A stretch of 64,000 nucleotides of DNA from Halochromatium sp. (lineage in GTDB: Bacteria > Pseudomonadota > Gammaproteobacteria > Chromatiales > Chromatiaceae): positions 44,064 through 108,063 of the forward strand of contig POWB01000008.1 in NCBI GenBank assembly GCA_010912705.1. The letters are read 5' to 3'. Position 1 is the first letter of the stretch; every line of letters begins with the position of its first letter. Positions 8,812 to 24,462 of this stretch are shown here, piece by piece. The translations under genes were made by a program, and so were the position numbers. The notes under the pieces are model-generated. The model saw only the letters and a list, made by a program, of their open reading frames with translations, was not told the DNA's origin and searched no databases.

Positions 8812-9522
8812 CTACTTGGTCTCCACGCGGCGGCGCAGTTCAAGTGCCTGCGAGGTGTAGAAACCCTTTGCCACCCGCTGGCTACGGCCGATCTCCCAGC
8901 CCTCAAACCAGGCCGAGTCCCGGATACGGGTCTGCATCGTCGACTCTGGGATGGGGATGATCGCTGGCGAGCGATCACTACGAGGAAAGAACTGCCCAAC
9001 CGCGTGCATCAAGGCCAGGGCCGGTGTCCGCGGCGCAAAGGTGAACACCACGGAGACCCGCGCCCGCTGGACAAAGCCCGCGATGACATCTAGCGCGTCA
9101 TCAAGCTCGTAATGAATGATGCTGTCCATCGCCACAATATGATCGAAGTCACCCTGTCCAGGAGCCAGCATGTCGCCGACCGCGAGTTCGATCCGACCTG
9201 GAAGATCGCTTGGCAGACGCTCGCGCCCATGCTCGATCAGCGTTGGCGAGAGATCAACCGCGTAGACATCGGCACCACGGCGCGCGGCCTCGATCGACAG
9301 CAGGCCGGTCCCGCAACCGGCATCGAGCAGCCGCTTGCCGCTGAGGTCGGCGGGCAGCCAATCGAGCAGCGTCGCACGCATCCGATCGCGGCCCGCGCGC
9401 ACCGTCGCGCGGATGCCGCTCACCGGCGCATCCGAGGTCAAGCGCTTCCAGGCCTCGGCCGCGGTGCGGTCAAAATAGGACTCGACCTGATTGCGGCGCT
9501 CTTGATAAGAGGGGTTGGGCAT
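8812..9522 (-). CDS. bchM: Magnesium protoporphyrin IX methyltransferase
   Basis: A 236-residue enzyme that transfers a methyl group from SAM to Mg-protoporphyrin IX, making the monomethyl ester. The SAM-binding motif LLDAGCGTGLLSIEAARRGA lies near residues 65-84. The typical opening YQERRNQVESYFDRTAAEAW lies near residues 5-24. I place the start at the ATG at 9522, 22 bases after the bchL stop. A longer in-frame start would overlap bchL and extend beyond the family N-terminus. It follows BchH, its partner in the pathway, two genes upstream. Confidence 0.95.
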   Translation of the reverse strand: MPNPSYQERRNQVESYFDRTAAEAWKRLTSDAPVSGIRATVRAGRDRMRATLLDWLPADLSGKRLLDAGCGTGLLSIEAARRGADVYAVDLSPTLIEHGRERLPSDLPGRIELAVGDMLAPGQGDFDHIVAMDSIIHYELDDALDVIAGFVQRARVSVVFTFAPRTPALALMHAVGQFFPRSDRSPAIIPIPESTMQTRIRDSAWFEGWEIGRSQRVAKGFYTSQALELRRRVETK

Positions 9523-9544
9523 TCTGTTTACTCGGTCGTGGCGC

Positions 9545-14356
<4,812 letters not shown>

Positions 14357-14382
<26 letters not shown>

Positions 14383-15946
14383 CGTAAAGTGTCTCGACCG
14401 TTATTCTGGCGACGCCGCGCTCAGCGGCGAAGCGTTCAGTGTTACGACGGGCTTTCCCACGGACGAAGAAGGGGATCTTCTTCAGCTCCAGCTCGGCCTC
14501 CGGCTCCCACAGAGGCGCGGCATCAGCCCCAATATCGTCCGCGCTCCTGGTTGGCTCAGCCGTTGCTGCAGGCCGGGCTGCGACATCCGCGCTCGCCGCG
14601 GAAACACTGCCGGACCCGAGGTGGGAGGCAACCGCCTCGTCATGAAACTCCTCATCTTCCCGAAACATCGTGATCAGATGCTCTTCTAAGCCCATCATCA
14701 GCGGATGGACCCAGGTATCGAAGATGACATTAGCGCCCTCAAAGCCCATCTGCGGGGCGTAGCGGGCAGGGAAATCCTGGACATGGACTGGTGCCGAGAT
14801 CACCGCGCAAGGGATACCGGCGCGCTTGGCGATATGGCGCTCCATCTGGGTGCCGAGCACCAGCTCAGGCGCAAGCGCGAGCACCGCAGACTCGACCTCG
14901 AGATAATCATCGGTGATCAACGCCTCGATCCCGTAACGCTCGGCCGCCGCTCGCAGCTCGCGAGCGAATTCGCGACTATAGCTACCCAAGCCGACGACCT
15001 CAAAACCGAGTTCCTCAGTGGCAATACGGGCGGCAGCGATGGCATGGCTGGCATCGCCAAAGATGAACACACGCTTGCCGGTAAGATAGGTCGAATCCAC
15101 CGAGCGTGAGAACCAGGGTAGACGGGTGCGACCGGCAGCGATGGCAGTGCTGGTATCGATACCGGCAACCTGGCCGACCTCGAGCAAGAAATCACGGGTT
15201 GCACCGACACCGATGGGCACCGTCTTCACCCAGGGCTGCTTGAACATCCGCTCCAGCCAGGCGCAGGTGCTCTGGGCGATCTCGGGATAGAGGCAGACAT
15301 TGAAGTCGGCCTCCGGGATACGCAGCAGATCCTCGGGGGTGGCACCGGCCGGCGCGCTCAGGTTGACATCGACACCGGCGCTGTCGAGCAGCTTGGTGAC
15401 CTCGGCGATGTCATCCCGACAGCGGAAGCCAAGCGCCGTGGCACCAAGCAGGTTGGCGCGTGGGCGCCGACCTTCAGCAATCGGATCAGGGGCGCGCACC
15501 GGCTGGCCACGCAGCAGACTGCGCACCAATTGATGGAAGGTCTCGCTAGCACCCCAATGCTCCTTACGGGTAAAGGCGGGCAGCTCAAGTGGGATCACCG
15601 GACAGTCAAAGCCCATCCCCTGCGCCAGGGCCGCTGGCTGATCTTGCAAGAGCTCGCCAGTACAGGCCTCGCCGACTAGCAGCGCACGGGGTTGGAAACG
15701 CTCGACCGCCTCGCGTAGCCTGCGCTGCACCAGCTCGGCGGTATCCGCACCCATGTCGCGCGCCTGGAAGCTGGTGTAGGTCACCGGCGGGCGCTTAGCA
15801 CTCCGCGCGATCATGGTAAACAGCAGGTCGGCGTAGCTATCGCCCTGCGGCGCATGCAGCACGCAGTGCACGCCTTGCATGGAAGCAGCGATGCGGATAG
15901 CCCCCATGTGGGGCGGACCTTCGTATGTCCAGACAGTGAGTTGCAT
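14357..15946 (-). CDS. bchB: Dark protochlorophyllide reductase subunit B
   Basis: A 529-residue catalytic subunit that forms the NB heterotetramer with BchN. The opening [20 protein letters not shown] is nearly invariant in the family. The C-terminal domain (about 490-529: [23 protein letters not shown]) is the conserved PCP-reductase-like tail. Between them lies an Ala/Ser/Pro-rich linker of about 40 residues. It lies 23 bases after bchN. Its last 26 bases overlap the start of bchH. Confidence 0.96.
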
Positions 15947-15969
15947 GCGTTAGAAGACCAGTCGATCGA

Positions 15970-17804
<1,835 letters not shown>

Positions 17805-17846
17805 TAGCCTCCTCGAGCAGTGTTTGGAAAGTGCCGCCGTATAAGG

Positions 17847-17875
17847 AATCTAGTCTGCATCTCCAAACATGTCAA
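17847..17875 (-). promoter_or_regulatory. Predicted sigma-70-type promoter of the bchF superoperon
   Basis: On the minus strand a perfect -35 hexamer TTGACA (17875-17870) is followed after 17 bases by TAGATT (17852-17847), a 4-of-6 match to the -10 consensus. Transcription would start near 17840, giving a leader of about 35 bases before bchF. The -35 is the inner edge of the 34-base palindrome at 17870-17903, so a repressor bound there would cover it. Confidence 0.6.
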
Positions 17876-17903
17876 CTCAGCTTAACGTAAAGAATACTTG
17901 ACA
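17870..17903. promoter_or_regulatory. 34-base imperfect palindrome, candidate PpsR-type operator
   Basis: The two ends read TGTCAA and TTGACA, the centre is ACGT, and 24 of 34 positions are symmetric. PpsR/CrtJ binds TGT-N12-ACA. Here each strand reads TGT-N12-ACG into the shared central ACGT, so the fit is near but not exact. Its place between bchF and the PpsR gene, overlapping the bchF -35, makes an operator role plausible. The plus-strand TTGACA could also be the -35 of a weaker promoter toward ppsR (CCTAAT at 17923-17928, 19-base spacer). Confidence 0.5.
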
Positions 17904-18274
17904 GATCGACGTCTCGCGACTACCTAATAGGGGGTCACCGGCGTATGCGTCCTGCTGTCTCTGTGTTTGGCCCATCTCGCCCGGCAAAGATGCGAGATAA
18001 GCCGCACACCGCAAAGCGCGAAACGTCGAACCTTGCCCGCAGCGCCTTCTGAGTCGCGGATCATTTCCCATGAAAATTCAATGGGCTTTGACCATCGGCC
18101 TGCAGGCTGAGCGGGAGCAAACCATCCCGCTGCGGCACAGTGGAGCCGAGGTGATGACGTGAAGCGAGCTGGCGCGGGCGCCATCGCAGGGGCCGTTACG
18201 GGCAGAACAGCAACCAGGCTAGGGGCCAACCCAGGCTCATGGGTAGTGCGCGTTGCGGTCTGGAGTAAACGATC
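17904..18274. other. Rest of the bchF-ppsR divergent region
   Basis: About 370 bases without a supported gene. A minus-strand open frame here (17924-18298) runs into ppsR and has no family features. A GGAG ribosome site about 10 bases before the GTG of ppsR is visible. No further TGT-N12-ACA site was found by eye. Confidence 0.4.
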
Positions 18275-19717
18275 GTGAAGGCCTTTGACGCACCGCAAGC
18301 CGCCCTCGGAAAAGTTGATACCGAGCGTGTCGCTGCGCTCATCGCAGCCGTCTCAGATATCGCCCTGATCCTCGACCAAAAGGGCATGATTCGCGACGTC
18401 GCCCTCGGCAATGACGAGCTCAGCGCCCAGCTCTCCGACGACTGGATCGGTCGCTCCTGGAGCGATACGGTCACCACCGATAGCCGCAGCAAGGTCGAGG
18501 CCTTGATCGCCGACGCTCTGAACGATAGCACCACGCCGATGTGGCAGCAGCTCGCCCACCTCTCGCGCAGTGGCACTGAGGTTCCCGTCCGCTATTGCGC
18601 AACCCGCCTTGGCAGTCACGATCACCTCATTGCCGTCGGCCGCGACCTGCAAGGCTTCGCTGCCCTGCAACAGCGCCTGGTTGATGCCCAACAATCGCTG
18701 GAGCGTGACTACTGGCGGCTACGCCAACTGGAGACTCGCTACCGATTGTTGTTCCGCTCATCATCAGATGCAGTGATCGTGCTCGATCCCGCCACAGGCA
18801 AGGTGGTCGAGGCCAACCCCGCCGCTAGCCAGCTCCTGGCCGCTGATCCAAGACGGCTCGTCGGACGCCATTTCCCAGAGGGATTCGATGAGGCTGGCAC
18901 CCGCACCATCGACTCCCTCATCGCTGGCGTGCGCGCCGCGGGCCGCGCCAGCGATGTGCGGGCACGTCTCCGCAGCGGTGCCGAGCTCAGTATCTCCGCC
19001 GCCCTGATCCGTCAGGAGAGCGCCTCATTGATCCTGCTCCGGCTAACGCAAATTGCTGGCTCAGCGAAAGAGACCAAGGAGACCTCTGAGCCAGAATCCC
19101 GTCTTGCTAAGATCATGGAGCGGGCGCCCGACGGCATCGTCGTGACCGGGCCGGACGGCCGCATCCTCAATGCGAATACCGCCTTCCTCGATATCACTCA
19201 GGCCAACAGCGAAGATCAGGTCCGCGGCGAATCGCTCGACCGCTGGCTCGGACGCCCCGGCGTCGACCTCAATGTACTGCTTGCCAACCTCCGCCAGCAT
19301 GGTGCGGTGCGCCTGTTCGCAACCACGATTCGCAGCGATTTTGGCGCCAGTAGCGAGGTCGAGATCTCGGCAGTTGCCATCCAGAACGGCGAGCAGCCGA
19401 GCTTCGGCTTCATCATTCGCAATGTCGACCGCCGCGTCTCCGCCGACAGCAGCAACGAGCAGGCCCTGCCACGCTCAGTTGAGCACCTGACCGAGCTGGT
19501 TGGACGGGTGCCCCTAAAAGAGGTGGTGCGCGAGTCTTCCGATATGATCGAGCGCCTCTGCATCGAGGCCGCACTTGAGCTGACCGGCGACAATCGGGCC
19601 TCGGCAGCCGAGCTGCTCGGGCTCAGCCGCCAGAGCCTCTACGTCAAGCTGCGTCGTTATGGGCTGAGTGATGCTGCTAGCGAGGGCGGCGGCGATCAGC
19701 GCGCCCGGGAGCCCTGA
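18275..19717 (+). CDS. ppsR: PpsR/CrtJ-type photosynthesis regulator
   Basis: A 480-residue transcription factor that represses bch, crt and puc genes under oxygen in Rhodobacter. It has an N-terminal domain (KAFDAPQAALG is typical), two PAS domains (about 150-260 and 285-400) and a C-terminal Fis-type helix-turn-helix (NRASAAELLGLSRQSLYVKL, about 440-460). Cys429, just before the helix-turn-helix, matches the place of the redox cysteine of CrtJ/PpsR. The only other cysteine is near residue 108, so a Cys251-type partner seems absent. Start is GTG with a GGAG site. It faces away from bchF and is followed by bchG, as in other purple bacteria. Confidence 0.93.
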   Translation: MKAFDAPQAALGKVDTERVAALIAAVSDIALILDQKGMIRDVALGNDELSAQLSDDWIGRSWSDTVTTDSRSKVEALIADALNDSTTPMWQQLAHLSRSGTEVPVRYCATRLGSHDHLIAVGRDLQGFAALQQRLVDAQQSLERDYWRLRQLETRYRLLFRSSSDAVIVLDPATGKVVEANPAASQLLAADPRRLVGRHFPEGFDEAGTRTIDSLIAGVRAAGRASDVRARLRSGAELSISAALIRQESASLILLRLTQIAGSAKETKETSEPESRLAKIMERAPDGIVVTGPDGRILNANTAFLDITQANSEDQVRGESLDRWLGRPGVDLNVLLANLRQHGAVRLFATTIRSDFGASSEVEISAVAIQNGEQPSFGFIIRNVDRRVSADSSNEQALPRSVEHLTELVGRVPLKEVVRESSDMIERLCIEAALELTGDNRASAAELLGLSRQSLYVKLRRYGLSDAASEGGGDQRAREP

Positions 19718-19763
19718 GGCGCCGCACTACGCCCACCACTCATCCCTCGCAAGACCGAGCGGC

Positions 19764-19780
19764 TTGACCCTGATCAGGGT
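19764..19780. promoter_or_regulatory. Palindrome upstream of bchG
   Basis: ACCCTGATCAGGGT at 19767-19780 is a perfect 14-base palindrome about 95 bases before bchG. The overlapping TTGACCCTGATCAG (19764-19777) resembles an FNR box with two mismatches, but no -10 element lies at the matching distance. It could be a transcription factor site or a ppsR end signal. Confidence 0.3.
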
Positions 19781-19875
19781 TCCATTGCAGCACGACACCG
19801 AGCCCCTAGGCTTCGGGCTAAACTTGCGCGATTTCCGCTCGTACCCAACCGACTGAGATCCGAACACCCAAGTCC

Positions 19876-20784
19876 ATGATAGAGCCGGCTACCACAGCGA
19901 ACCGCCTTCAGCCCTCGGCCATCCTCGAGGTCCTGCACCCCATCACCTGGTTCCCGCCGATGTGGGCCTTTGCCTGCGGCGTGGTCTCTTCCGGCGCATC
20001 GATCGTCGAGCATTGGCTCCTGCTGCTCGCGGGCGTCATCTTGGCGGGTCCATTGCTCTGCGCGACCAGCCAGGTCGTCAATGACTGGTACGATCGTGAC
20101 GTCGACGCCATCAATGAGCCCAACCGCCCCATCCCATCCGGTCGCATCCCGGGCAACTGGGGCTACAAGCTGGCGATCATCTGGACCCTGATGTCACTGC
20201 TGCTGGCACTGGTGCTCGGCCCCTGGGTATTCGGCGCCACTGTCGTCGGCCTGCTCTTGGCCTGGGCCTATAGCGCGCCGCCACTGCGACTGAAGCAGAA
20301 CGGCTGGTTCGGCAATGCCGCGGTCGGCTTCTCTTATGAAAGTCTGGCCTGGGTGACTGGTGCTGCGGTGATGATCGGCGGCGCCATGCCCGATTGGCGC
20401 ATCCTCGCGCTCGCCTTCCTTTATGGACTCGGCGCCCACGGCATCATGACCCTGAACGACTTCAAGGCTATCGAGGGCGACAAGCAGATGGGCGTGCGCT
20501 CGTTACCGGTGCAGCTCGGCGTGCACGGCGCGGCCTGGGTCGCCTGTATCGTCATGATCCTGCCGCAGTTGGTCGTCGTCGGCCTGCTCTTCTCTTGGAT
20601 GCAGCCAGTCCACGCCGCGGCTGTCGCTGGGCTGGTGATGGTCCAGATCACGCTGATGTTCCGATTCTTGGATGACCCAGTCGGCCGCGCGACCTGGCTC
20701 AGCGCGCTCGGTGTCACGGTCTATGTCAGCGGCATGATGGTCAGTGCCTTTGCAGCCCGCGCCCTAATCGTCGCGACCCCCTAG
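19876..20784 (+). CDS. bchG: Bacteriochlorophyll synthase (prenyl transferase)
   Basis: A 302-residue UbiA-family integral membrane enzyme that esterifies bacteriochlorophyllide with geranylgeranyl or phytyl diphosphate. The first Asp-rich motif NDWYDRDVDAINEPNRPIP (about residues 71-89) and the second NDFKAIEGDKQMG (about 190-202) are present. Eight or so membrane segments are visible. Length matches BchG (about 300). It lies 158 bases after ppsR and before bchP, so product and substrate handling are clustered. Confidence 0.96.
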   Translation: MIEPATTANRLQPSAILEVLHPITWFPPMWAFACGVVSSGASIVEHWLLLLAGVILAGPLLCATSQVVNDWYDRDVDAINEPNRPIPSGRIPGNWGYKLAIIWTLMSLLLALVLGPWVFGATVVGLLLAWAYSAPPLRLKQNGWFGNAAVGFSYESLAWVTGAAVMIGGAMPDWRILALAFLYGLGAHGIMTLNDFKAIEGDKQMGVRSLPVQLGVHGAAWVACIVMILPQLVVVGLLFSWMQPVHAAAVAGLVMVQITLMFRFLDDPVGRATWLSALGVTVYVSGMMVSAFAARALIVATP

Positions 20785-20905
20785 ACCCAGAACACCGGCT
20801 CTGCGCACTGACGCGCACAGTGACGCGCACGCGGGTAAGCGTCGCAGTCGTCAGACGCCACAACGGCGCAGCCATTAACAATAGAGAGAACCAAAGGTGA
20901 CACTG

Positions 20906-22144
20906 ATGGCGAATTCCGAGACCTATGATGTGGTCGTTGTGGGCGGTGGCCCGGCCGGCGCGACCGCGGCAACCGACTTGGCCAAGCACAACCGCAAAGT
21001 CCTTCTACTCGACCGCCCCGGACGCATCAAGCCCTGCGGTGGCGCGATCCCACCCAAGGCGATCGAAGAGTTCGAGATCCCGGACGCGCAGCTGGTGGCC
21101 AAGATCAGCTCTGCCCGCATGGTGGCACCGAGCGACCGCCACGTTGATATGCCAATCAACGGCGGCTATGTCGGCATGGTCGACCGCGAGCCGTTCGATG
21201 AATGGCTGCGCGAGCGCGCTGCCAGCGCCGGCGCCGAGCGCCGCAACGGTACCTTTACCCGCGTGTTGCGCGACACGGATGGCACCGCACTAGTCGAATT
21301 CCGCCCAGCGGAGGCCAGCGAGCGCAGTCAGACCGAGACGATCCGCGCACGCGCGGTGATCGGCGCTGACGGCGCCATGTCATCGGTCGCCAAGCAATGC
21401 GTGCCCGGCGCCAAGGAACTGCCGCACGTGGCCGCCTATCACGAGATCCTGCGCTCGCCGGCACCGACCTCCGGCAAGGGCCTGCATGACTTCGACCCCA
21501 CCCGCTGCGACGTCTACTACCAAGGCAAGCTCTCACCCGACTTCTACGCCTGGATCTTCCCTCACGGCGAGACCACCAGTATCGGCGTTGGCACTGAGCT
21601 GAAGGGGTTCTCGCTGCACGATGCGGTCGACCAGCTGCGCAAGGAGACCGGACTCGACCAGTGCGAGACCCTGCGCCGCGAGGGTGCCCCGATCCCGCTG
21701 CATCCGCTGAAGAAATGGGACAATGACCGCGATGTCGTGCTCGCCGGCGACGCCGCAGGGGTTGTCGCCCCCGCCTCCGGTGAGGGCATCTACTACGCCT
21801 TGGTCGGCGGCCGCCTAGCGGCCGATGCGGTGGAGGAACTCCTGGTCACGGGCAATGCCAAGGCACTCGCCAACGCCCGCAAGCGGTTCATGAAGGCCCA
21901 TGGGCGCGTATTCTGGATCCTCGGCATCATGCAACGGTTCTGGTACAAGAGCGACAAGCGTCGCGAGCGTTTCGTCAGCCTCTGCGACGACCCCGACATC
22001 CAGCATCTGACCTGGGAGGCCTATATGCACAAGCGCCTCGTCAAAGCCAAGCCGGCGGCCCACTTGCGGATCTTCCTGAAAGACATGGCCCATCTGCTTG
22101 GGATCGTCTCCCCATGGCAGAAGGCCGCTCGCCGCGTCGACTGA
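20906..22144 (+). CDS. bchP: Geranylgeranyl reductase
   Basis: A 412-residue FAD-dependent reductase that converts the geranylgeranyl tail of bacteriochlorophyll to phytyl. The N-terminal dinucleotide fold VVVVGGGPAGATAATDLAK (about 9-27), KPCGGAIPPKA (about 45) and DRDVVLAGDAAGVVAPASGEGIYYAL (about 275-300) are family features. An in-frame GTG lies three codons upstream. AGGTGA placed five bases before the ATG at 20906 favours the ATG. In Rhodobacter a PucC-like gene sits between bchG and bchP; here the gap is only about 120 bases. Confidence 0.95.
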   Translation: MANSETYDVVVVGGGPAGATAATDLAKHNRKVLLLDRPGRIKPCGGAIPPKAIEEFEIPDAQLVAKISSARMVAPSDRHVDMPINGGYVGMVDREPFDEWLRERAASAGAERRNGTFTRVLRDTDGTALVEFRPAEASERSQTETIRARAVIGADGAMSSVAKQCVPGAKELPHVAAYHEILRSPAPTSGKGLHDFDPTRCDVYYQGKLSPDFYAWIFPHGETTSIGVGTELKGFSLHDAVDQLRKETGLDQCETLRREGAPIPLHPLKKWDNDRDVVLAGDAAGVVAPASGEGIYYALVGGRLAADAVEELLVTGNAKALANARKRFMKAHGRVFWILGIMQRFWYKSDKRRERFVSLCDDPDIQHLTWEAYMHKRLVKAKPAAHLRIFLKDMAHLLGIVSPWQKAARRVD

Positions 22145-22211
22145 GCGCCGGGCGTATTGGATGGATAAAAAACGGGAGTCTCACAGCAAGCGAATGCAAG
22201 ACAGACGCGGG

Positions 22212-22724
22212 CTATTTGAGTGCCTTGGCCCGTACAATCGTCAACAAAGCGGCTGAGCCGGCATCAAGCGAACACCAATCATCAGGCATCTCTAATCGGG
22301 CCAAAGCGGCCGTCGGGAGCAGTTTCTCGTCCTTGATCTCCTCGAGATCATCGTCTGCCAGATAGCGCAAAAGCGCCTCAAACCCCGGGTTGTGGCCTAC
22401 CATCATCACCGTACTTGGGGCCTGTGCATAGCTGCCAAGAACGCTCAACAGCGTCTCAAGATCGGCCTCGTAGATGGCAGGCTCCCATTTGATGTCGCGC
22501 TTCTTGTAGTCGAGCCCCTTGCAGACGCGCAGCGCCGTCTCGCGAGCACGCTCAGCTGGCGAGCTCAGGATCAGAGACGGCACGAGACCTTCCCGATAGA
22601 GCCATTCGCCAATCCGGGGTGCATCACGCCTGCCGCGCTTGGCAAGCGGGCGCTCGATATCAGAGGGTGCGTCACTGTCCCAATCGGACTTAGCGTGTCG
22701 CAGCAGCAGCAGCTCGCGAGCCAT
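22212..22724 (-). CDS. sixA: SixA-type phosphohistidine phosphatase
   Basis: A 170-residue histidine-phosphatase-family protein. The catalytic LLRHAKS motif (RHG-type) is at residues 7-13. SSPAERARET (about 53) and VGHNPGFE (about 109) are the other active-site segments. SixA dephosphorylates phosphohistidine, for example on histidine phosphotransfer or PTS proteins. It is convergent with bchP and stands alone. The symbol is a family assignment. Confidence 0.85.
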   Translation of the reverse strand: MARELLLLRHAKSDWDSDAPSDIERPLAKRGRRDAPRIGEWLYREGLVPSLILSSPAERARETALRVCKGLDYKKRDIKWEPAIYEADLETLLSVLGSYAQAPSTVMMVGHNPGFEALLRYLADDDLEEIKDEKLLPTAALARLEMPDDWCSLDAGSAALLTIVRAKALK

Positions 22725-23095
22725 TCAGGGAATCGATGTAGAGCGGGTAGAAGGGGGAACTTGGCTGAGCGCGTTGCGCATCAGTACCGTGGCGGAAATT
22801 TAACACAACGGTAACAATAACAAAACCTCCCTAACCCTTCGCTGGGATCGGCCGATCTAGCGAGGGCATCAGCCGAAACCACACTACAGATTGTTGAGCC
22901 CGAGCAATAGAATGCCAATCCCAATCTTGAACCCTCGCCAGCGACTTGCTTTGATATCCAGTCAATTTCAGGGCATCTAAACCTGTTTCGCTAGCATCGG
23001 CCACCACAACGCCCTGATTGACTGACCTAAGCATCGGCGCTTATCAACAGCGAGCCCAAGCCCGACAGGCGGGCACGACCAAAGAACTCATCAGC
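22725..23095. other. AT-richer intergenic region
   Basis: About 370 bases between the divergent sixA-like gene and the zinc-ribbon gene, with lower GC than its surroundings. A minus-strand open frame at 22831-23034 lacks a good ribosome site and family features. An imperfect inverted repeat (AGTCAAT...AGGGC against GCCCTGATTGACT) lies at about 22958-23024. Function unknown. Confidence 0.35.
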
Positions 23096-23533
23096 ATGGC
23101 CTTGATCCATTGTCCGGAATGCGGCGGCCAGGTCTCAGACCGCGCACCTACATGTCCACATTGCGGCGTGCCCATCGCCAACGCATCAGTGGCAGCAAGC
23201 ACCACGCCAGAAGCCGACCAGCGGCCCACGACCTCGCAAGCGCCTAGCTCAGTGCCAGAGCCCACTGCCGCTGCCAGCTATGCGCCCACACCGCAAGCGA
23301 CCGTCGAGCCGTTCAAAGTACGCATCGCCGGACGCCCGATCCCTATCGCAGCCATCCTGTTCTGGGGCGGGATGTTGTTCGGCGTGATACTGAAGTATGG
23401 CGTACCCTTGGCTCCCGATGCCGAGCCCGAGATCTGGCGTCGCTTGCCTTGGGTGATGATCTGGGTTGGTGTGCTCTGGTTCGCAGTGACCGAGTTCATC
23501 GCACTGATGATGCAAAAACGCCTCAAGCGCTGA
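23096..23533 (+). CDS. Zinc-ribbon membrane protein
   Basis: A 145-residue protein. Two CxxC pairs at the N-terminus (CPECGG...CPHCG, residues 6-24) form a zinc ribbon. A Pro/Thr/Ala-rich linker and two membrane helices (about 87-105 and 118-138) follow. The start is taken at the ATG at 23096, immediately before the zinc ribbon. A longer frame upstream adds unrelated residues. No specific function can be given. Confidence 0.75.
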   Translation: MALIHCPECGGQVSDRAPTCPHCGVPIANASVAASTTPEADQRPTTSQAPSSVPEPTAAASYAPTPQATVEPFKVRIAGRPIPIAAILFWGGMLFGVILKYGVPLAPDAEPEIWRRLPWVMIWVGVLWFAVTEFIALMMQKRLKR

Positions 23534-23583
23534 TCAATCTCAGTGCTGGCTCAGTGCTGGCCCGCGGCGGGTGCTCAAGCCTG

Positions 23584-24462
23584 TTAGCAAAGCTCGGCGA
23601 GGAGTTGATCGACCATATTCTCAGCTTGGCTAAGATAGCCCCCACCAAAAAGGTTCAGGTGGTTCAGGACGTGGTAGAGGTTGTAGAGCTGCTTGCGCAC
23701 CGGATAACCTGGCGCCAGCGGCCAGGCCTCCTCGTAGGCCGCCCTGAAGTGCATGCCGAAGCCACCGAATAGCTCGGTCATCGCTAGGTCCGCCTCACGA
23801 TCCCCGTAATAACAGGCCGGATCAAAGATCACCGGCGCCCCATCCTGCGCATAGCCAAGGTTGCCACCCCAGAGATCGCCATGCAGCAGGGACGGGGCGG
23901 GGTCGTGATCAATGAGCGCACCAAAGCGCTCGAGCAATTGCGCCCCGCGCTGCTGCAAACGGCCACGATAGCCGTTCTCTGCTGCTAGCTTGAGCTGAAA
24001 TCCTAGCCGCTGATCGGCCCAGAAGCTCACCCAGTCGTCATAGGCTGGATTCGGCTGTGGCGTCGAGCCGATAGTGTTGTCGCGATCCCAGCCAAAGCGC
24101 TCGCGCCTGCAGCGGTGCATGGCGGCAAGCTGGCGACCGGCGGCCTTGGCGTCGCTGCGACCGCCGCCGAGGGCGATAAAGTCCATCGCGATGAAGGACT
24201 CAAGGCCGGCAACGCCGGTACAGATCGGCATCGGCACGCGGATGCTCTGCGTCGATGCCATCTCCGCAAGCCCGGCGGCCTCGGCCTCGAACATCGCCAA
24301 CAGACCAACCTCGTTGAGCTTGACGAAGAGGCGTTGATCGCCACTCCCAAGCACCGCAGCCCGGTTAATGCAGCCACCGCCAATGGGCTGGACTGGTCCA
24401 GCGGCACAGCGACGGCCAGATGCAGCGGTGATCTGCTCGGCGATGGATGGCCAATCGGTCAT
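23584..24462 (-). CDS. Fructosamine-3-kinase family protein
   Basis: A 292-residue ketosamine kinase-like protein with an aminoglycoside-phosphotransferase fold. Family members phosphorylate sugars attached to proteins, leading to deglycation. LLHGDLWGGNLGY (about residue 193) is the catalytic loop and VIFDPACYYGDREADLAMTELFGGF (about 212-236) is the magnesium-binding segment. Length fits. Its ATG overlaps the stop of the upstream HNH gene by 4 bases, so the two are likely co-transcribed. Confidence 0.88.
   Translation of the reverse strand: MTDWPSIAEQITAASGRRCAAGPVQPIGGGCINRAAVLGSGDQRLFVKLNEVGLLAMFEAEAAGLAEMASTQSIRVPMPICTGVAGLESFIAMDFIALGGGRSDAKAAGRQLAAMHRCRRERFGWDRDNTIGSTPQPNPAYDDWVSFWADQRLGFQLKLAAENGYRGRLQQRGAQLLERFGALIDHDPAPSLLHGDLWGGNLGYAQDGAPVIFDPACYYGDREADLAMTELFGGFGMHFRAAYEEAWPLAPGYPVRKQLYNLYHVLNHLNLFGGGYLSQAENMVDQLLAELC

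Noticed and set aside
22831-23034. Minus-strand open frame in the AT-richer gap
   Set aside because: No ribosome site, no recognised family, and it lies in a region with atypical composition.
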